Source: Mytilus edulis (lineage: Eukaryota > Mollusca > Bivalvia > Mytilida > Mytilidae). Taken from it: 64,000 nucleotides of DNA. Location of the stretch: the NCBI RefSeq assembly GCF_963676685.1, contig NC_092349.1, forward strand, positions 78,752,604-78,816,603, in the 5' to 3' direction. The position numbers were made by a program, and so were the translations under genes. The notes under the pieces are model-generated. The model saw nothing but the letters and a program-made list of their open reading frames with translations. It made no database searches and was not told where the DNA came from. This document shows, one piece after another, positions 23,701 to 35,525 of this stretch (the stretch's first letter is position 1; every line of letters begins with the position of its first letter).

Positions 23701-24007
23701 AGTATGTACTCCGCTCTTGATAACAAAATGTCAAAGTTAGTATATGGCGTCAAATTTGTCAATTATACATGTTACGTCTTGGGACGCAATACCGTGCGTA
23801 ACGTCACTAGTATCAGGATTCGAATACGGGTGGGTCATGTATTTGAATTTGAATTTTTTTGATTTTTTTTTCCAAATGGGGTATAATCGGCAAATTTATG
23901 TATAGGACCGTGCCTAGTCGAGCCTTAGGTAGCTACGCCTATTTTGCCCTGTCACATGAAATACTGTGTTTTTCTTAATAAATTAAATTTATTAAGAAAA
24001 ACAATAA

Positions 24008-24480
24008 ACACTGGACACTTTTAATTTGCAAAACACTCATTTGCAAATCCGCCGCCGCCTCAAACAAGAGCTACAATATCATGTATATAACCAAAATGTG
24101 CGGAATTACATGGGATTCAATAATTTCATTGGTTTTATACTGTTACTTTCACATTTATTTTGCAATTTGAATTATAAAAACATGGGATTTTCAATATCCC
24201 ATGGGACAGGGCAAAATCCCATGGGATTTACCATTATCCCATGGGATTTTGGTTAAATCCCATGGGATTTTTTTTGGTCCCATGGGATTATTGTAGTCCC
24301 ATGGGATATTTGTTGTCCCATGGGACAAAAAAAATCCCATGGGACTATAATTATCCCATGGGATTTTTAATATCCCATGGGACAAAATAAAATCCTATGG
24401 GATTAAAATTATAAATATATATATATAAATATAAAGTTATGTGTATGTTACAATGAATGCTGTTTGGTAGTAAAATGTTT
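24008..24480 (+). repeat. Dispersed repeat carrying a palindrome array, copy 1
   Basis: Starts at ACACTGGACACTTTTAATTT, includes ATCCGCCGCCGCCTCAAAC, the array at 24197-24402, and ends near GTTATGTGTATGTTACAATG. The same sequence occurs inverted at 42805-43276. Confidence 0.85.
24197..24402. repeat. Array of eleven TCCCATGGGA palindromes
   Basis: Ten perfect TCCCATGGGA palindromes and one imperfect (TCCTATGGGA), centre to centre 19-21 bases, with 9-11 base AT-rich spacers. Half-sites (ACATGGGATT) precede it at 24110 and 24181. The long open frames on either strand come from the repeat. It is not CRISPR: repeats are 10 bases, spacers are low-complexity, no cas genes. Confidence 0.95.
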
Positions 24481-24489
24481 TAAATGTAT

Positions 24490-26490
24490 ACGAGTTTTTT
24501 TTATATTTTTTATATATACATATATATAATTTTTTTTTAAATTTTGTCACAAACATGTTTTTTATTTGTTTATATGACAATAAATATTATTCTTATTTTG
24601 GAATGTATAATAATAATATTTTACAGTCAAAGAATAAAGTCCTTTCACTGAAACAAAATGATGAAATTTCTAAATAAATGAAAAAATATTGTTTTGAAAT
24701 CTTTGTCTTGTTTATTCTATTATGAAAAATAGAACTGAAAAAATATTTCATATTCTGACTGAATAGTTCACTCTTTTCATGAGGTAAGATTTTCTTTGTT
24801 ATAGGTTCATTGCAATACTTGTATAGGCAAACAATTTGAATTATATATAACTTTGTGGCTTATAATTGCAAATTTATAATATAAACACTTTTTGTTAAAG
24901 TTTTTGCTTTCTTTATTCACAGCTTGCTATGTACAATTATTCAGTCCACTATATAAGAGTGAAGTCAATAAATAATTTCATTCACTAGAATATTCCTGCA
25001 ATTCTTAGACAAAACATTTTTTCAATCTGTTCTTCAAAGATCTTCCTCTGTACATCTTTATTGAATGGAGAGATTCAAATGAGAAGACAAAGCAAGTTTA
25101 TTTGGACAACAACATTCTAATATCTTGTTCATTCGTTCCATCTTTCAATTGATAATTACATTGTTGTATTTATATGATCAAGTTCTTGTGCATCAATGAT
25201 CGTGATGATATGACTCCTTTTTGTTTATAGTCATCATGTTGAAATTTCCTCTTTCAAATAAATGTAGGAAAAAACATGTTCCATTTCAAATTAATAAAAA
25301 AGTCGCACTATGGAGAAAAATATCAGCTTTAAGTTTTCCGTTCAGTATTGATCTGTGAATGATGACCATGAAAATCCAGATTTCTGACCTACAAATACAC
25401 AAACTCAAAAATTATCAGTGAAGAGATCAATAAAATGGCTATTTTATCATGTTTATGATTAATATGATAAACTTTCATTTAAATATTCAAGTACTAAATT
25501 ACAGAAATCGCTTAAATTTTATAATAGTTTAGTTAAAGTACAGCTTATTTAAAATTATAATAAAAAATATAGGCCACCGATGAGTTAAATAAGATATTAC
25601 ATTTTTAATGCCAAAAAATGGCTTTTTTGCACCAAAGGGAGATAATTTGGAGCTTTTTCAATGATATATGCATTTTAAAAGTCATCTGGGGCCAAACTGA
25701 ATTGATTGTTTTGAATGATTTGGTGTACCATATGATAAAGATATAAATAAATTGAGTTATGAAAAAAAAATATTTAAACATTTTTCTGAAATTGTTATAC
25801 CCTAGAGCCTCCTTAAATGTCATTTGATCTCTATTGGAGAAATGTCTCATTGGAAATCAGACTGCTAAGTGTTTCTTATTTTTATATCAACCCAGCCATA
25901 TTATACCTGTCTAATATCAGGAGCTTGTACATAGTTCAGTGGTTGATGTTGGTTCATACCCGTCATTTTTATTTTTCATAATTTTTTGTTTTTATAAATT
26001 AGTCTGGTATATTTGACGTTTGAATTGATGCTCTGTTTCAAATTTGGTTAGTGTTGACTTTTATAGATTACTATAACATGTATAGGGTATGGGTTTTCTC
26101 ATTACTTACAGGTCATCAATGGCCTCTAATAAGTAATTACAATGCTTACATCCACTAAATTGAACTCTGATGGATAGTTTTCTCTTTCATCATACCACAT
26201 CTTATTTTAATAAATATTTAATTATTATTCAAGGACAAATTTTTTTATAACAGTGGACTTACCATTTAGGCTTTGTTGACCTCTGTAAATCTTATTTTGT
26301 TGATAATTTCTTCTGTTTATAGTTTCCCCTTTATCTTTCATGTTCTTGCCCTACACATAAAAGGGTAAACATCATTTAATGACAAAAATAACTACTACAT
26401 GTATTACATATTAGTAGGCAACTGAAAATTTTGTCTTATTTGTATATAACATCAACTTACTCATCATTCTTGCTGTTCAATATCATGAAT
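24490..26490. other. AT-rich intergenic sequence
   Basis: No gene seen. The stretch 25560-25860 contains GTCTCATTGGAAATCAGAC, a SINE-like tail, and a minus-strand frame that I judge to be repeat. Confidence 0.5.
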
Positions 26491-26885
26491 ATTATCATTA
26501 TTCTATGAATATGAGGTCACAGTAAAATTAACCTTGGCAGGCAGACATCTTTTTTTATATGATACCTTGTAGTCATTCCATACAACAAGTAGACCTATGC
26601 TTAAAAAATCTAAGGCCAAAATTAAAAATATGTTTGTTTGCCCTCTTCCCACACGGGTCAAAAATAAGCGCCCGGGTCAAAAAATTATTTTCCACAAAAA
26701 AATCGAAATTATTTTTTTCCTGAAAATAATTTGTTTCCATTTTTGGAAAGTGCTTGAAAGCAGAAGGATTGATAATCTAAATAAATACACTCAAATTGAG
26801 CACAAACAACTGATAAGTGGCCTGGACTGGACAAGTCAAACCATTCATGTGACCATGCTATGACAATCACATCCAGTTAAAAAAA

Positions 26886-28168
26886 ACTAGAGGCTCTCAA
26901 GAGCCTGTGTCGCTCACCTGTTAATGTGTTTACTGATGTCGGCCATCTTCGTTGGTAGGCGGGGTCATTAGACACTTTTTTTTAAATAGATACCCTAGTA
27001 TTATGATTGTGGCCAAGTTTGGTTAAATTTGGCCAAGTAGTTTTAGAAATGATTTTTATACAAGTTACAAAAATGACGAAAAGTTGTTCAATATTGACTA
27101 TAAAGGGCAATAACTCCTTAAGGGGTCCTCTAACAATTTTGATCATGCTGACTTATTTGTAGATCTTACTTTGCTGAACATTATTGCTGTCTACAGTTTA
27201 TCTCTATCTATAATAGTATTCAAGATAATAACCAAAAACTGCAAAATTACCTTAAAATCACAACTTTTAGGGCAGCAACCCAACAACAGGTTGTCCAATT
27301 CAACTGAAAATTTGTGAGGGGATATATCTTATTCTGATGGACATTTAAATCTTGAAAGATTTGCCCTAAATGTCTTAGTTTCAAAGATATAAAGCAAAAC
27401 CTGCATTTTACCACTATGTTCTAATTTTAGCCATGTCGGCCATTTTGTTTGGTAGGCTGAGTCATCGGACACATTTTTTAAACTACAAACCACAATGATA
27501 ATTGTGGCCAAGTTTGGTTAAATTTGGCAAAGTAGTTTCAGAGAAGAAGATTTTTAAAAAAGTTACAAAAAATTATGAAAAGTTGTTAAAAATTGACTAT
27601 AAAGGGCAATAACTCCTTAAGGGGTCGACTGACAATTTTGATCATGTTGACTTATTTGTAGGTCTTACTTTGCTGAACATTATTGCTTTTACAGTTTATC
27701 TCTATCTATAATAGTATTCAAGATAATAACCAAAAACTGCAAAATTTCCTTAAAATAACCATTTCACAGGCATCAACCCATCAACAGGTTGTCCAATTCG
27801 TCTGAAAATTTCAGGGCAGATAGATCTTGACCTGATCAACAATTTTACCACATGTCAGATTTGCTCTAAATGCTTTGGTTTTTGAGTTATAAGCCAAAAA
27901 CTGCATTTTACCCCTATGTTCTATTTTTAGCCATGGCGGCCATCTTGGTTGGTTTGACAGGTCACGCCACACATTTTTTAAACTAGATACCCCAAGGATG
28001 ATTGTGGCCAAGTTTGGTAGAATTTGGCCAAGTAGTTTCAGAGGAGAAGATTTTTGTAAAAGTTTACAGACGACAGACGCAGGACGACAGACGCAGGACG
28101 ACAGACGACGAACGCCAAGTGATGAGAAAAGCTCACTTGACCTTTCAGGTCAGGTGAGCTAAAAAAAA
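26886..28168 (-). mobile_element. 1.2-kb inverted-repeat family, copy 2
   Basis: Inverted relative to 11001-12228. Starts ACTAGAGGCTCTCAAGAGCC..GCTCACCTG and ends CAGGTGAGCTAAAAA. Three internal modules carry GGCGGCCATCTTGGTTGG-like blocks and AAGGGCAATAACTCCTTAAG. Before the right end a GACGACAGACGCAG motif is repeated. It separates two parts of a tandem array of the 16850-17400 type. Confidence 0.75.
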
Positions 28169-28244
28169 CCTGCCTTCCTGGTCTGTTTACAAAGGGTAGA
28201 CCCGGAGAGGGGAAACAGACATTCTTTTAAATGTGGCCTGATAA

Positions 28245-28740
28245 AATGACAAAACCAAGAAAACTTCTCATTGACCAAAGAACAATAAAATGCGGTCATG
28301 GTTTATATATGAATCTGCCATTCAGACATGCACACCTTACAATTGTTTCATATCTACCAAATATAATCTACCTGTAACTTTAAACATATGATAAACTGAC
28401 AAAACAATGCAGTGTTTCATTGACCAATGAACCATGCATGAAAATGAGGTCAAGTTCATATAAAATATGACAGACAGCTAAGTGCATCTTACAATTATTT
28501 CATTCACTAAATAAAGGGGCCTTATTGCTTACAGTATCCGGAAAATTGACCAAACCACAAAAACTAAATATTTTCAAAGTTCCTTATACCCTGCCAATTT
28601 GTTATGGTTGTGCCTGTTCCAAGTCAGGATCCGATAATTCAGTGATTGTCGTTTGTTTATGTGTAACATCACTGAATTGTCGTTTGTTTATGTGTAACAT
28701 ATCTGTTTTTCAATTTTTTTGTACATAAATTAGGTTGTTA
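28245..28740. repeat. Continuation of the 165-bp tandem family plus SINE-like fragment
   Basis: 28245-28560 has CCAATGAACCATGCATGAAAATGAGG-type units; 28590-28740 has GCCTGTTCCAAGTCAGGATC and a duplicated CTGAATTGTCGTTTGTTTATG. Confidence 0.6.
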
Positions 28741-29599
28741 GTTTTCAACTTTCAACTTGGCTATCATGTGTAAAATCATACAAGTGTTGGGAAAACAGGA
28801 AGTTGTTGAGTGATGAATCTGAAAATGCATCACACAGTATAGCTGACTTATTTAACCTTGAAACCAAATTTCAGAAATCCTTCTATTGTAGTTCCTAAGG
28901 AAAATGGGACGAAAAATATTCATCGGACGGACTGACTGACGCAAGGATGGATGGACAGACAGGGGTAAAACAGTATACCCCCCCCCTTTTTTAAAGTGGG
29001 GGCATAATTTTAATACGGGGCTATAAAAACCCATGCAAGATGTCAAAACAAAAAGAAGTAACCTAATTCTTACTTGTTAGGGGCTATTTATTTATTGTCG
29101 GTTATACATATAACAATACAACATATTAAAGGTCTGTAGAGCTTTTATCCGACATACATATATATGACAAGCACAATACATTTGTACATGAAACATAAAG
29201 CTCATCACTGAGATAGTAGTCTCAGATAGAGGGAGGCGGGGTCAACCAAACTCCCCTATTCAATCTGAATGCAGGACAGAAAGTCACAGTCAAAAAGTCA
29301 CACACTGTCACAGGACAAAAAGTCACAATTTAGTTTTGAGATTATTTTTCTTTGAACAAGAAAACACTCTTTTTGTATTTTTCTTGAAGTTTTATACATG
29401 AACATGATATAGCAACTTTAAATTAAAATTTATTAAAAACAAATAAATCAGTGCATTAGGTTTGCGCACATTACCATTACATTTGCGCACAAAAATCATT
29501 ACGTTTGTGTGCAGCTTTTGATTACATTTGCACGCATTTTTTAACATGTAAATATAAAAAAAAAGATATAGTATGATTGCCTTTTACAGCTGACTATGC

Positions 29600-29835
29600 G
29601 GTATGGGCTTTACCTCGGGCTTTGCTCATTGTTGAAGGCTGTTTGGTGACCTATGGTTGTTAATGTCTGTGTCATTTTGGTCTCTTGTGGACAGTTGTCT
29701 CATTGGCAATCATACCATACCTTCTTTATATTGGCTTATGGTTGAAGGCCGTAAAGACCTCTAGTTGTTAATGTCTGTGTCATTTTGGTCTCTTGTGGAC
29801 AGTTGTCTCATTGGCAATCATACCACATCTTCTTT
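29600..29835 (+). repeat. Two tandem SINE-like tails
   Basis: GTCTGTGTCATTTTGGTCTC..GGACAGTTGTCTCATTGGCA occurs twice in a row (about 29665 and 29770). Confidence 0.8.
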
Positions 29836-30784
29836 TTTATATTATGAACAATTTCCTAAAATTAAAAATGAATATATGTAATAAAAAGAAGATATTTCAA
29901 AATCTTTTTTCATCAGGGATGATTCCACTATATAGTTTAGGGCCGCTTAGCGGCCCTTAAATCTGCCAGCGGCCCCAAAAAAATGTAGTGGATATAAATT
30001 CCCAATTCAGGAAAATAAAATAAAAATCGGTATTTCCGAAAAAGTTTCAGTCACCTATTACCGCAACTATAATTTTCGTCAAAACGTAGTAAAATCCGGA
30101 TAAGAATGCTGACTACGATCGCGTTTTATTAACAACGATTTAATTATGTCAACGTGAGGTAAACAATTTTAGCAACCGGATTCAATTGAATAAAATTTTA
30201 TGGGAGTATTTGAATTCGCAAAAGTAGATCGCTTAGCAGGTTGATCAAAAACATGCTTTTTGTCAAAATTGGTGTCAAAGCAGACCTCGGCAAAGAAAAA
30301 ATTCAAATTTTGATATATCATTGATGAATAAATTTTAATGGGCGCCGATCTTATAAAAGCAGATCGCCCAGCAGAGCCATTTATGTAACTTGCTTAAATC
30401 CTGTTTTGTAAAAGAAATTATTTTATATTTTACTCTATTTCCTCAAAAGACAAAAGTTTGAGCGTTTTTGAAAATAATGTTGACGATGGACCATTCATGA
30501 AATGAGCCCCCCCCCCCTGAAATATGATGTCATCATTATGGAACTGTTTCAAAAGATATAAAAATGATCCAAATAATTTTAAAGTTCACTGGTGCCTGGT
30601 GCAATTGCTTTAAATATAAGTATATAACCTTTTGTAATTGCTTTTCTGATTTCGACAATTGGCCAGTTCAATTTGAAATCCATTTGAATCAAGGTAAGCT
30701 TACAAAGATGATCTGTTGAAAAAATACCGAATAGATGATTTTTTTCAGTGGTTAATATGGCAAGCCGTTTTGTTATTTAATCTA

Positions 30785-31140
30785 ACTTCAAGATATCTCA
30801 TAAACTTTATAAGATATCTTATATAATAGTTCATTAGATATCTTATATAGTTTGTAAGATATCTTATAAAGTTTATAAGATATCTTACATGCATATGTTA
30901 TAAAATTTATGAGATATCTTTTATAGTTTATAAGATATCTCATATAGTTTTCTTTATCAGAAATCTTATAAATTGTATAAGATATCTTATAAACTATATA
31001 AAAGATATCTTATATAAAGTATATTTATAAGATATCTTATATAAGATATCTTAAAATCGATATTAGATATCTTCTTAATTATATAAGATATCTATTTATA
31101 TAAGATTTAAAAAAAAAAAAGATTATTTAAGATATATCTT
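30785..31140. repeat. Array of the palindrome TAAGATATCTTA, part 1
   Basis: The self-complementary 12-mer and close variants recur every 15-35 bases, separated by AT-only sequence. Confidence 0.9.
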
Positions 31141-31289
31141 ATTTCTCTAATTCTTCGTCAATTTATCCCTTTCTGCACCCATTGTATAAAAAAAATTTAA
31201 TCAATATGTGGTTCGTTTGATCTCAGTACTTCATTGGTTAAAATCCAATTATGACATCGAATGTTCTTGCTTTCCTCTGAATTTCCTAT

Positions 31290-31575
31290 TGTGACGGCAT
31301 GAAAAAAGGCGACCATGTCTGATGACGTCACATAGAAAGAACACATCTTTTTGCAGATCATTTGAAAAGAAGGAATAAGTGTGCCTGCATAATGTTAGAA
31401 AATCATTAGAAAAACAGACTCCTCCACTAAATCTCGTGTAATACGATATTTATCCACTCTCGACAGTTAAATTTTAAATATTTAAAATGCTCGGGCAAGG
31501 CTTGCGTTTTAAATTTGAAAATTTAACTGTCTCGAGTGGATAAATATCGTATTACACTCGATGAAGTGGTAGAAT
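31290..31575. repeat. Dispersed repeat with hairpin end, copy 2
   Basis: Shares GACCATGTCTGATGACGTCA with 7600-7835. Its right half is a long hairpin (31432-31562): TCGTGTAATACGATATTTAT.. and its inverse around GCTCGGGCAAGGCTTGCG. It splits the TAAGATATCTTA array. Confidence 0.85.
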
Positions 31576-31955
31576 CTATATATATTATATAAGATATATT
31601 ATTAGAGACATCGTATAGAAGTTATAAGATAATTCATATAATATATCTTATATAATTTTCTTAAGATGATATCCAATAAACTATATAAGATATCTTGTAT
31701 AAAAAATATTTATAAGATATTTCATATACTTAATGAGATATATTATAAACTTTAGAAGATATCTTATAAAGTATATAAGATATCTAGGTATAAAGTATAT
31801 AAGATATCTTATAAAGTTTTTAAACTTTATAAGATATCTTATTTAATATATAAGATAGCTTTAAAAAAATAAATTATATAAGATATCTCATATATTAAAT
31901 GAGATTTCTTATAAAAATCTAATATGTTATATAAGATATCTTATATATTATGAGA
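31575..31955. repeat. Array of the palindrome TAAGATATCTTA, part 2
   Basis: Same motif and spacing as 30785-31140. Confidence 0.9.
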
Positions 31956-32580
31956 TAATTTGAGATAATTTGAAATTCGAATAAATAGCTAAACTGCTTA
32001 AGTGCCATAGGTTTATGTTAGCTGGTATATATGCTTTGTTTACCAAAGTTAAGATGATAGTGCATCATGTGCAATGGTATTCATGGTATTCATGTATTAC
32101 AACTTCCCTGGTATGAATCCAATAACTTCTTCAAGCAGTGTTCAGGTGAAACTTAATATACATTTTCCGTTTTTACAGGTCAGGAAAATGATATTATTTC
32201 GTTTTAGATTGTATGCATTAAAAATTCCCAATTTGATGTTCAAGGGACCCATTTGAAAACACCTGGAATCATCCCTGTTCATTTATATTCAATCAATTGT
32301 CAACAAATTGTTTGTGACTTTTTGTCCTATTAACTTTGTTACTTTATGCCTGAGTTGGACATGTGTTTGACTTTTTGTCCTGTGACTTTTTGTCGGAATG
32401 TCCTGTGACTTTCTGTTTTTGCAGAAGTCCAGGGAGTGTTAAAAAATCGCATGTGCAAGTTGAGAGTCAACACTTACACAGGGACTACACAATACTTTTT
32501 CAGAATGTCAGCAAAAAAGAATCACTGGTGACAGGGGAGTGTAACCGATGAATTGATCCTGAATCAGATAAGATTTTCCC

Positions 32581-32760
32581 GGTACGTCTAAACACCGCTC
32601 AGGAGGACCTCCTGGGTGCACACATGCAGGGCATACAAAGTGCACTCATGGCATACCCTATATAGTCGCCGTCGTATCTGCACACATGATTGATGTATAT
32701 ATTCGTTATAGATCGTCATACACTTCTCATTTTAGAGTTAAATTTGCAAGCAACCTCTTA
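32581..32760. repeat. Solitary MULE-type terminus, copy A
   Basis: GGTACGTCTAAACACCGCTC..GGACCTCCTGGGTGCAC and later CATTTTAGAGTTAAATTTG match the left terminus of the element at 35526. No partner in inverted orientation is found nearby. A more diverged terminus starts at 34155 (GGTACGTTTAAAAACCG). Confidence 0.65.
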
Positions 32761-33837
32761 AGATTCTAAAATAATAATGCTACTAAAAATATATTATTTC
32801 CCCCAATTTTCGCAATTTTTTCGCCATATAAAATATTTATGCGACTGTGCTTTTAGTGAATATAAACGATGACGAGGCCTCACGAATAAATATAAATATG
32901 AAATGTACTGGAACATCGATTAGCATAGATCGAGCAGCAGAGTAAACTTCCACATAAATCTCGAAGTTATTTACGCCGGATAATATAGACTGTGCTCCTG
33001 AATAAAGTTGTCAAATACATTAATTTGTGTTTTTTACTTCTACAAGAAATTTGATTCAAATGCTAATTACGCACCATTTGCTGAGCAGAGAATCATTCTA
33101 AGCCAGGAACCGTCTATATTAACTGATACATGTACATCAAGTTCCAGCACCTCACCAAGCACCCTTGCCTTGCATACTGATATGGCAAACTGGTGTGTGT
33201 CAGTATTTTAATATAAAACTGCGTAGGTTCATATCGTTTGATTCAACGTTTGTTTGGTTATTTTTTAAGGATAGTTGTAAAATTATATCTAAATCTTTGT
33301 TAAAATACGATTTTAAATTGTTCAATTCTTTCTATTTCATAATTTTGTCAAAGTCTACTTTTTAAAGTTTTAAATTTTACAGAAAAAATGAATATTCCAA
33401 TTTGATTTGAAGAAAATCTTTTTGAACTGTCATGACATGGTGTTGCAAAGCTGATTACAGGTAACTATAACATACATTAATTTTCCATTACGACAGTGCG
33501 TGTATTCTCGGGTGTGTATAACGTATAGTTTTCTAGAGAACATCCTGTCTACGTGTAATACAGATTGATGACATTATACAACATTTCTTTGGTTAAATGT
33601 GATAAGGTATCTGTGTCCATTCCCTATTTCAACACCACTAATTTTTCGAAGAAAAAAAATCAAAAAAAAAATTATATGAAATTAAGAAGAAAAGTAGCAA
33701 ATATAAACTTCAGTAATTGCGCATTGAGTAAACATAATTCCAATATTGCATGAACAAATCCGTGAGAAAACGTATATATACATGTATGAATAAAGATGTG
33801 TTTTAAAAGACCTATTGGCATTATTTCACACTATTAG

Positions 33838-34105
33838 AGGGGTCACGTCCAGTCATGCTTCCGTGATTCCCTATATAATCTACCATTTGTTTCCCAAGAT
33901 TTAGGAGGGGGCTGGTACACACATATATATATAAATATACCTCTGCGGCGGAGCCAGCCATTTGAAAAGAAGGGGGTCTCAACCCAGGACAAAAGGGGGA
34001 GGGGGTGGTTCCAACCATATGTCCCCATTCAAATACATTGATCGTTCAAAAAAAGGGGTGGTTCCAACCCCCGAAACCCTCCCCCTGGATCCGCCACTGA
34101 TACCT
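33838..34105. repeat. G-rich repeat ending GGATCCGCCACTG
   Basis: Two partly inverted G/C-run blocks (AAGGGGGAGGGGGTGGTTCC and AGGGGTGGTTCCAACCCCC), ending CTGGATCCGCCACTG. Confidence 0.65.
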
Positions 34106-34359
34106 AGTATGCATATAATTAAGAACAGCTTTGAATATATGCATATAAAATAATGGTACGTTTAAAAACCGTTCAGGATCTCCTGGTTGCACACAGGACA
34201 TTAAGTAACTTAGGACATGTATATATAATAGTAAGAGTTCAGGGTATACATTCGATAACTAACATATTTTATAATTTTGTAATTTTTGTTTTGATAAAAT
34301 CAGAGACATATAATACATGTATTGAGACATATATATATGTGTGTCTCTGAAAAAATCAA

Positions 34360-35516
34360 ACCATCTTTAAAGAAGTTATTTCAGTTTGAATCGACTGTCT
34401 TTTGCATTAGAATTCCAAAACGTTAATGTTATTTACAAATGCCAAAACCTGCAAGAAAGAAACATTTATATTCGGTGATTTTTACACTAAACGTTTTCGT
34501 AATTTGTTTTAAAAATATTAAAAAGTACATGTACATCGTTTTTTCAAGATTTGTATAGTAACTGGTTTAATTAAGTCCCCTTGATGAAATTTAAATTGCG
34601 AGACGCTAATTAATAAACTATGATCTATCTATCGGCATGCGTCGTTATTTGGGATACGTCACGGATGACCGATGGTCATATTCAATACGATATACCAATC
34701 ATCATTTGAATTTGGGCAATTGATCTTTAATAATTAGGACTAATTGGTGATGGCAGAGAATAAGTCGCTGGTGATGGTTAAAAACATATAGAAGTAAACT
34801 TTGCAAAAAAAAAGGTTTCCTCGGAAAAAATTATGAAAATATATGAATATGCTAAATAATTTTTTTTTCCGAAATAATAATTAAAGACGTTTAGAAATAA
34901 CAAATTTTCACAGTTGGGAAATTTTCAATTCAAGTTATTTCATTTTGAAAACGTTGAAAAATATAGATTTTATTATATGTTAAATGTGGGCCGCTTGGAG
35001 ATCAACTTGTGAAACCCTGCATAATTAGGTTTTGTCTACTTTCGTCTTTTTATATTACCAAACATTCTATAATCAAGGATTTGTACAAGGCCTTGTTATA
35101 ATGAATATTATCGCCAATATCACCATAATTAAATAAAGAACAGATACAATATTCGCCTAAAGAGTTTGCCATCTAACAATTCAAAATGAAATGTTGAGTC
35201 GAAACTGAGGTACCAAATCTATAAAAAGAATCACTATTTTAGTCGAAATTAAACTGTATATAATATTCTTTTTTTCAAAACTCCTGAAATAATTTAACAT
35301 TAACTATAGAGAGCTTACATATGCAAATCTGTTTAAAAGTATGTGAGCGTAAATAAAATTTGTTTATTACCCCCCCTTTTTTTCCTTCTATAAAATTTAA
35401 TTGTAAACGATTTTCGTTCTTAATTTGTGTTTGCTCATTAACTGGGGTTCATGCTGTCAAAAAAAAAAATGTCTCCTTGTGTAAAAGTTATTGATAAGAA
35501 AAAATTGAAGCTTCCA
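34360..35516. other. AT-rich intergenic sequence, nothing recognised
   Basis: No gene or pairable repeat seen. Confidence 0.5.
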
Positions 35517-35525
35517 GAAGAATAA

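Larger units (their letters stand above)
20671..23806. mobile_element. Possible 3.1-kb element with TGACGTTACGCACGG ends
   Basis: TGACGTTACGCACGGTAATGCG near 20671 is matched in inverted orientation by CGCAATACCGTGCGTAACGTCA ending at about 23796. The arms diverge after some 22 bases. The interior holds the fold-back cluster 20905-22375 and non-coding sequence. No target duplication identified. Confidence 0.4.
29914..32277. mobile_element. 2.36-kb element with CAGGGATGATTCCA ends
   Basis: Perfect 14-base inverted termini CAGGGATGATTCCA and TGGAATCATCCCTG. TTCAT flanks both ends (29909-29913 and 32278-32282), a possible 5-bp target duplication. The interior is two arrays of TAAGATATCTTA and the repeat at 31290-31575. 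Near the left end is GGGCCGCTTAGCGGCCC. No transposase frame; superfamily not assigned. Confidence 0.65.
29276..32415. mobile_element. Inverted-repeat element with ACAGAAAGTCACA ends
   Basis: Left arm 29276-29332 has ACAGAAAGTCACAG, CAAAAAGTCACA and ACAAAAAGTCACAA; the right arm 32312-32415 has the same three blocks inverted (TTGTGACTTTTTGTCC ... TGTGACTTTCTGT). It encloses the element 29914-32277. Target duplication not determined. Confidence 0.5.

Noticed and set aside
24197-24402. CRISPR-like spacing of short palindromic repeats
   Set aside because: Eukaryotic context, 10-base repeats, low-complexity spacers conserved between copies, no cas genes.
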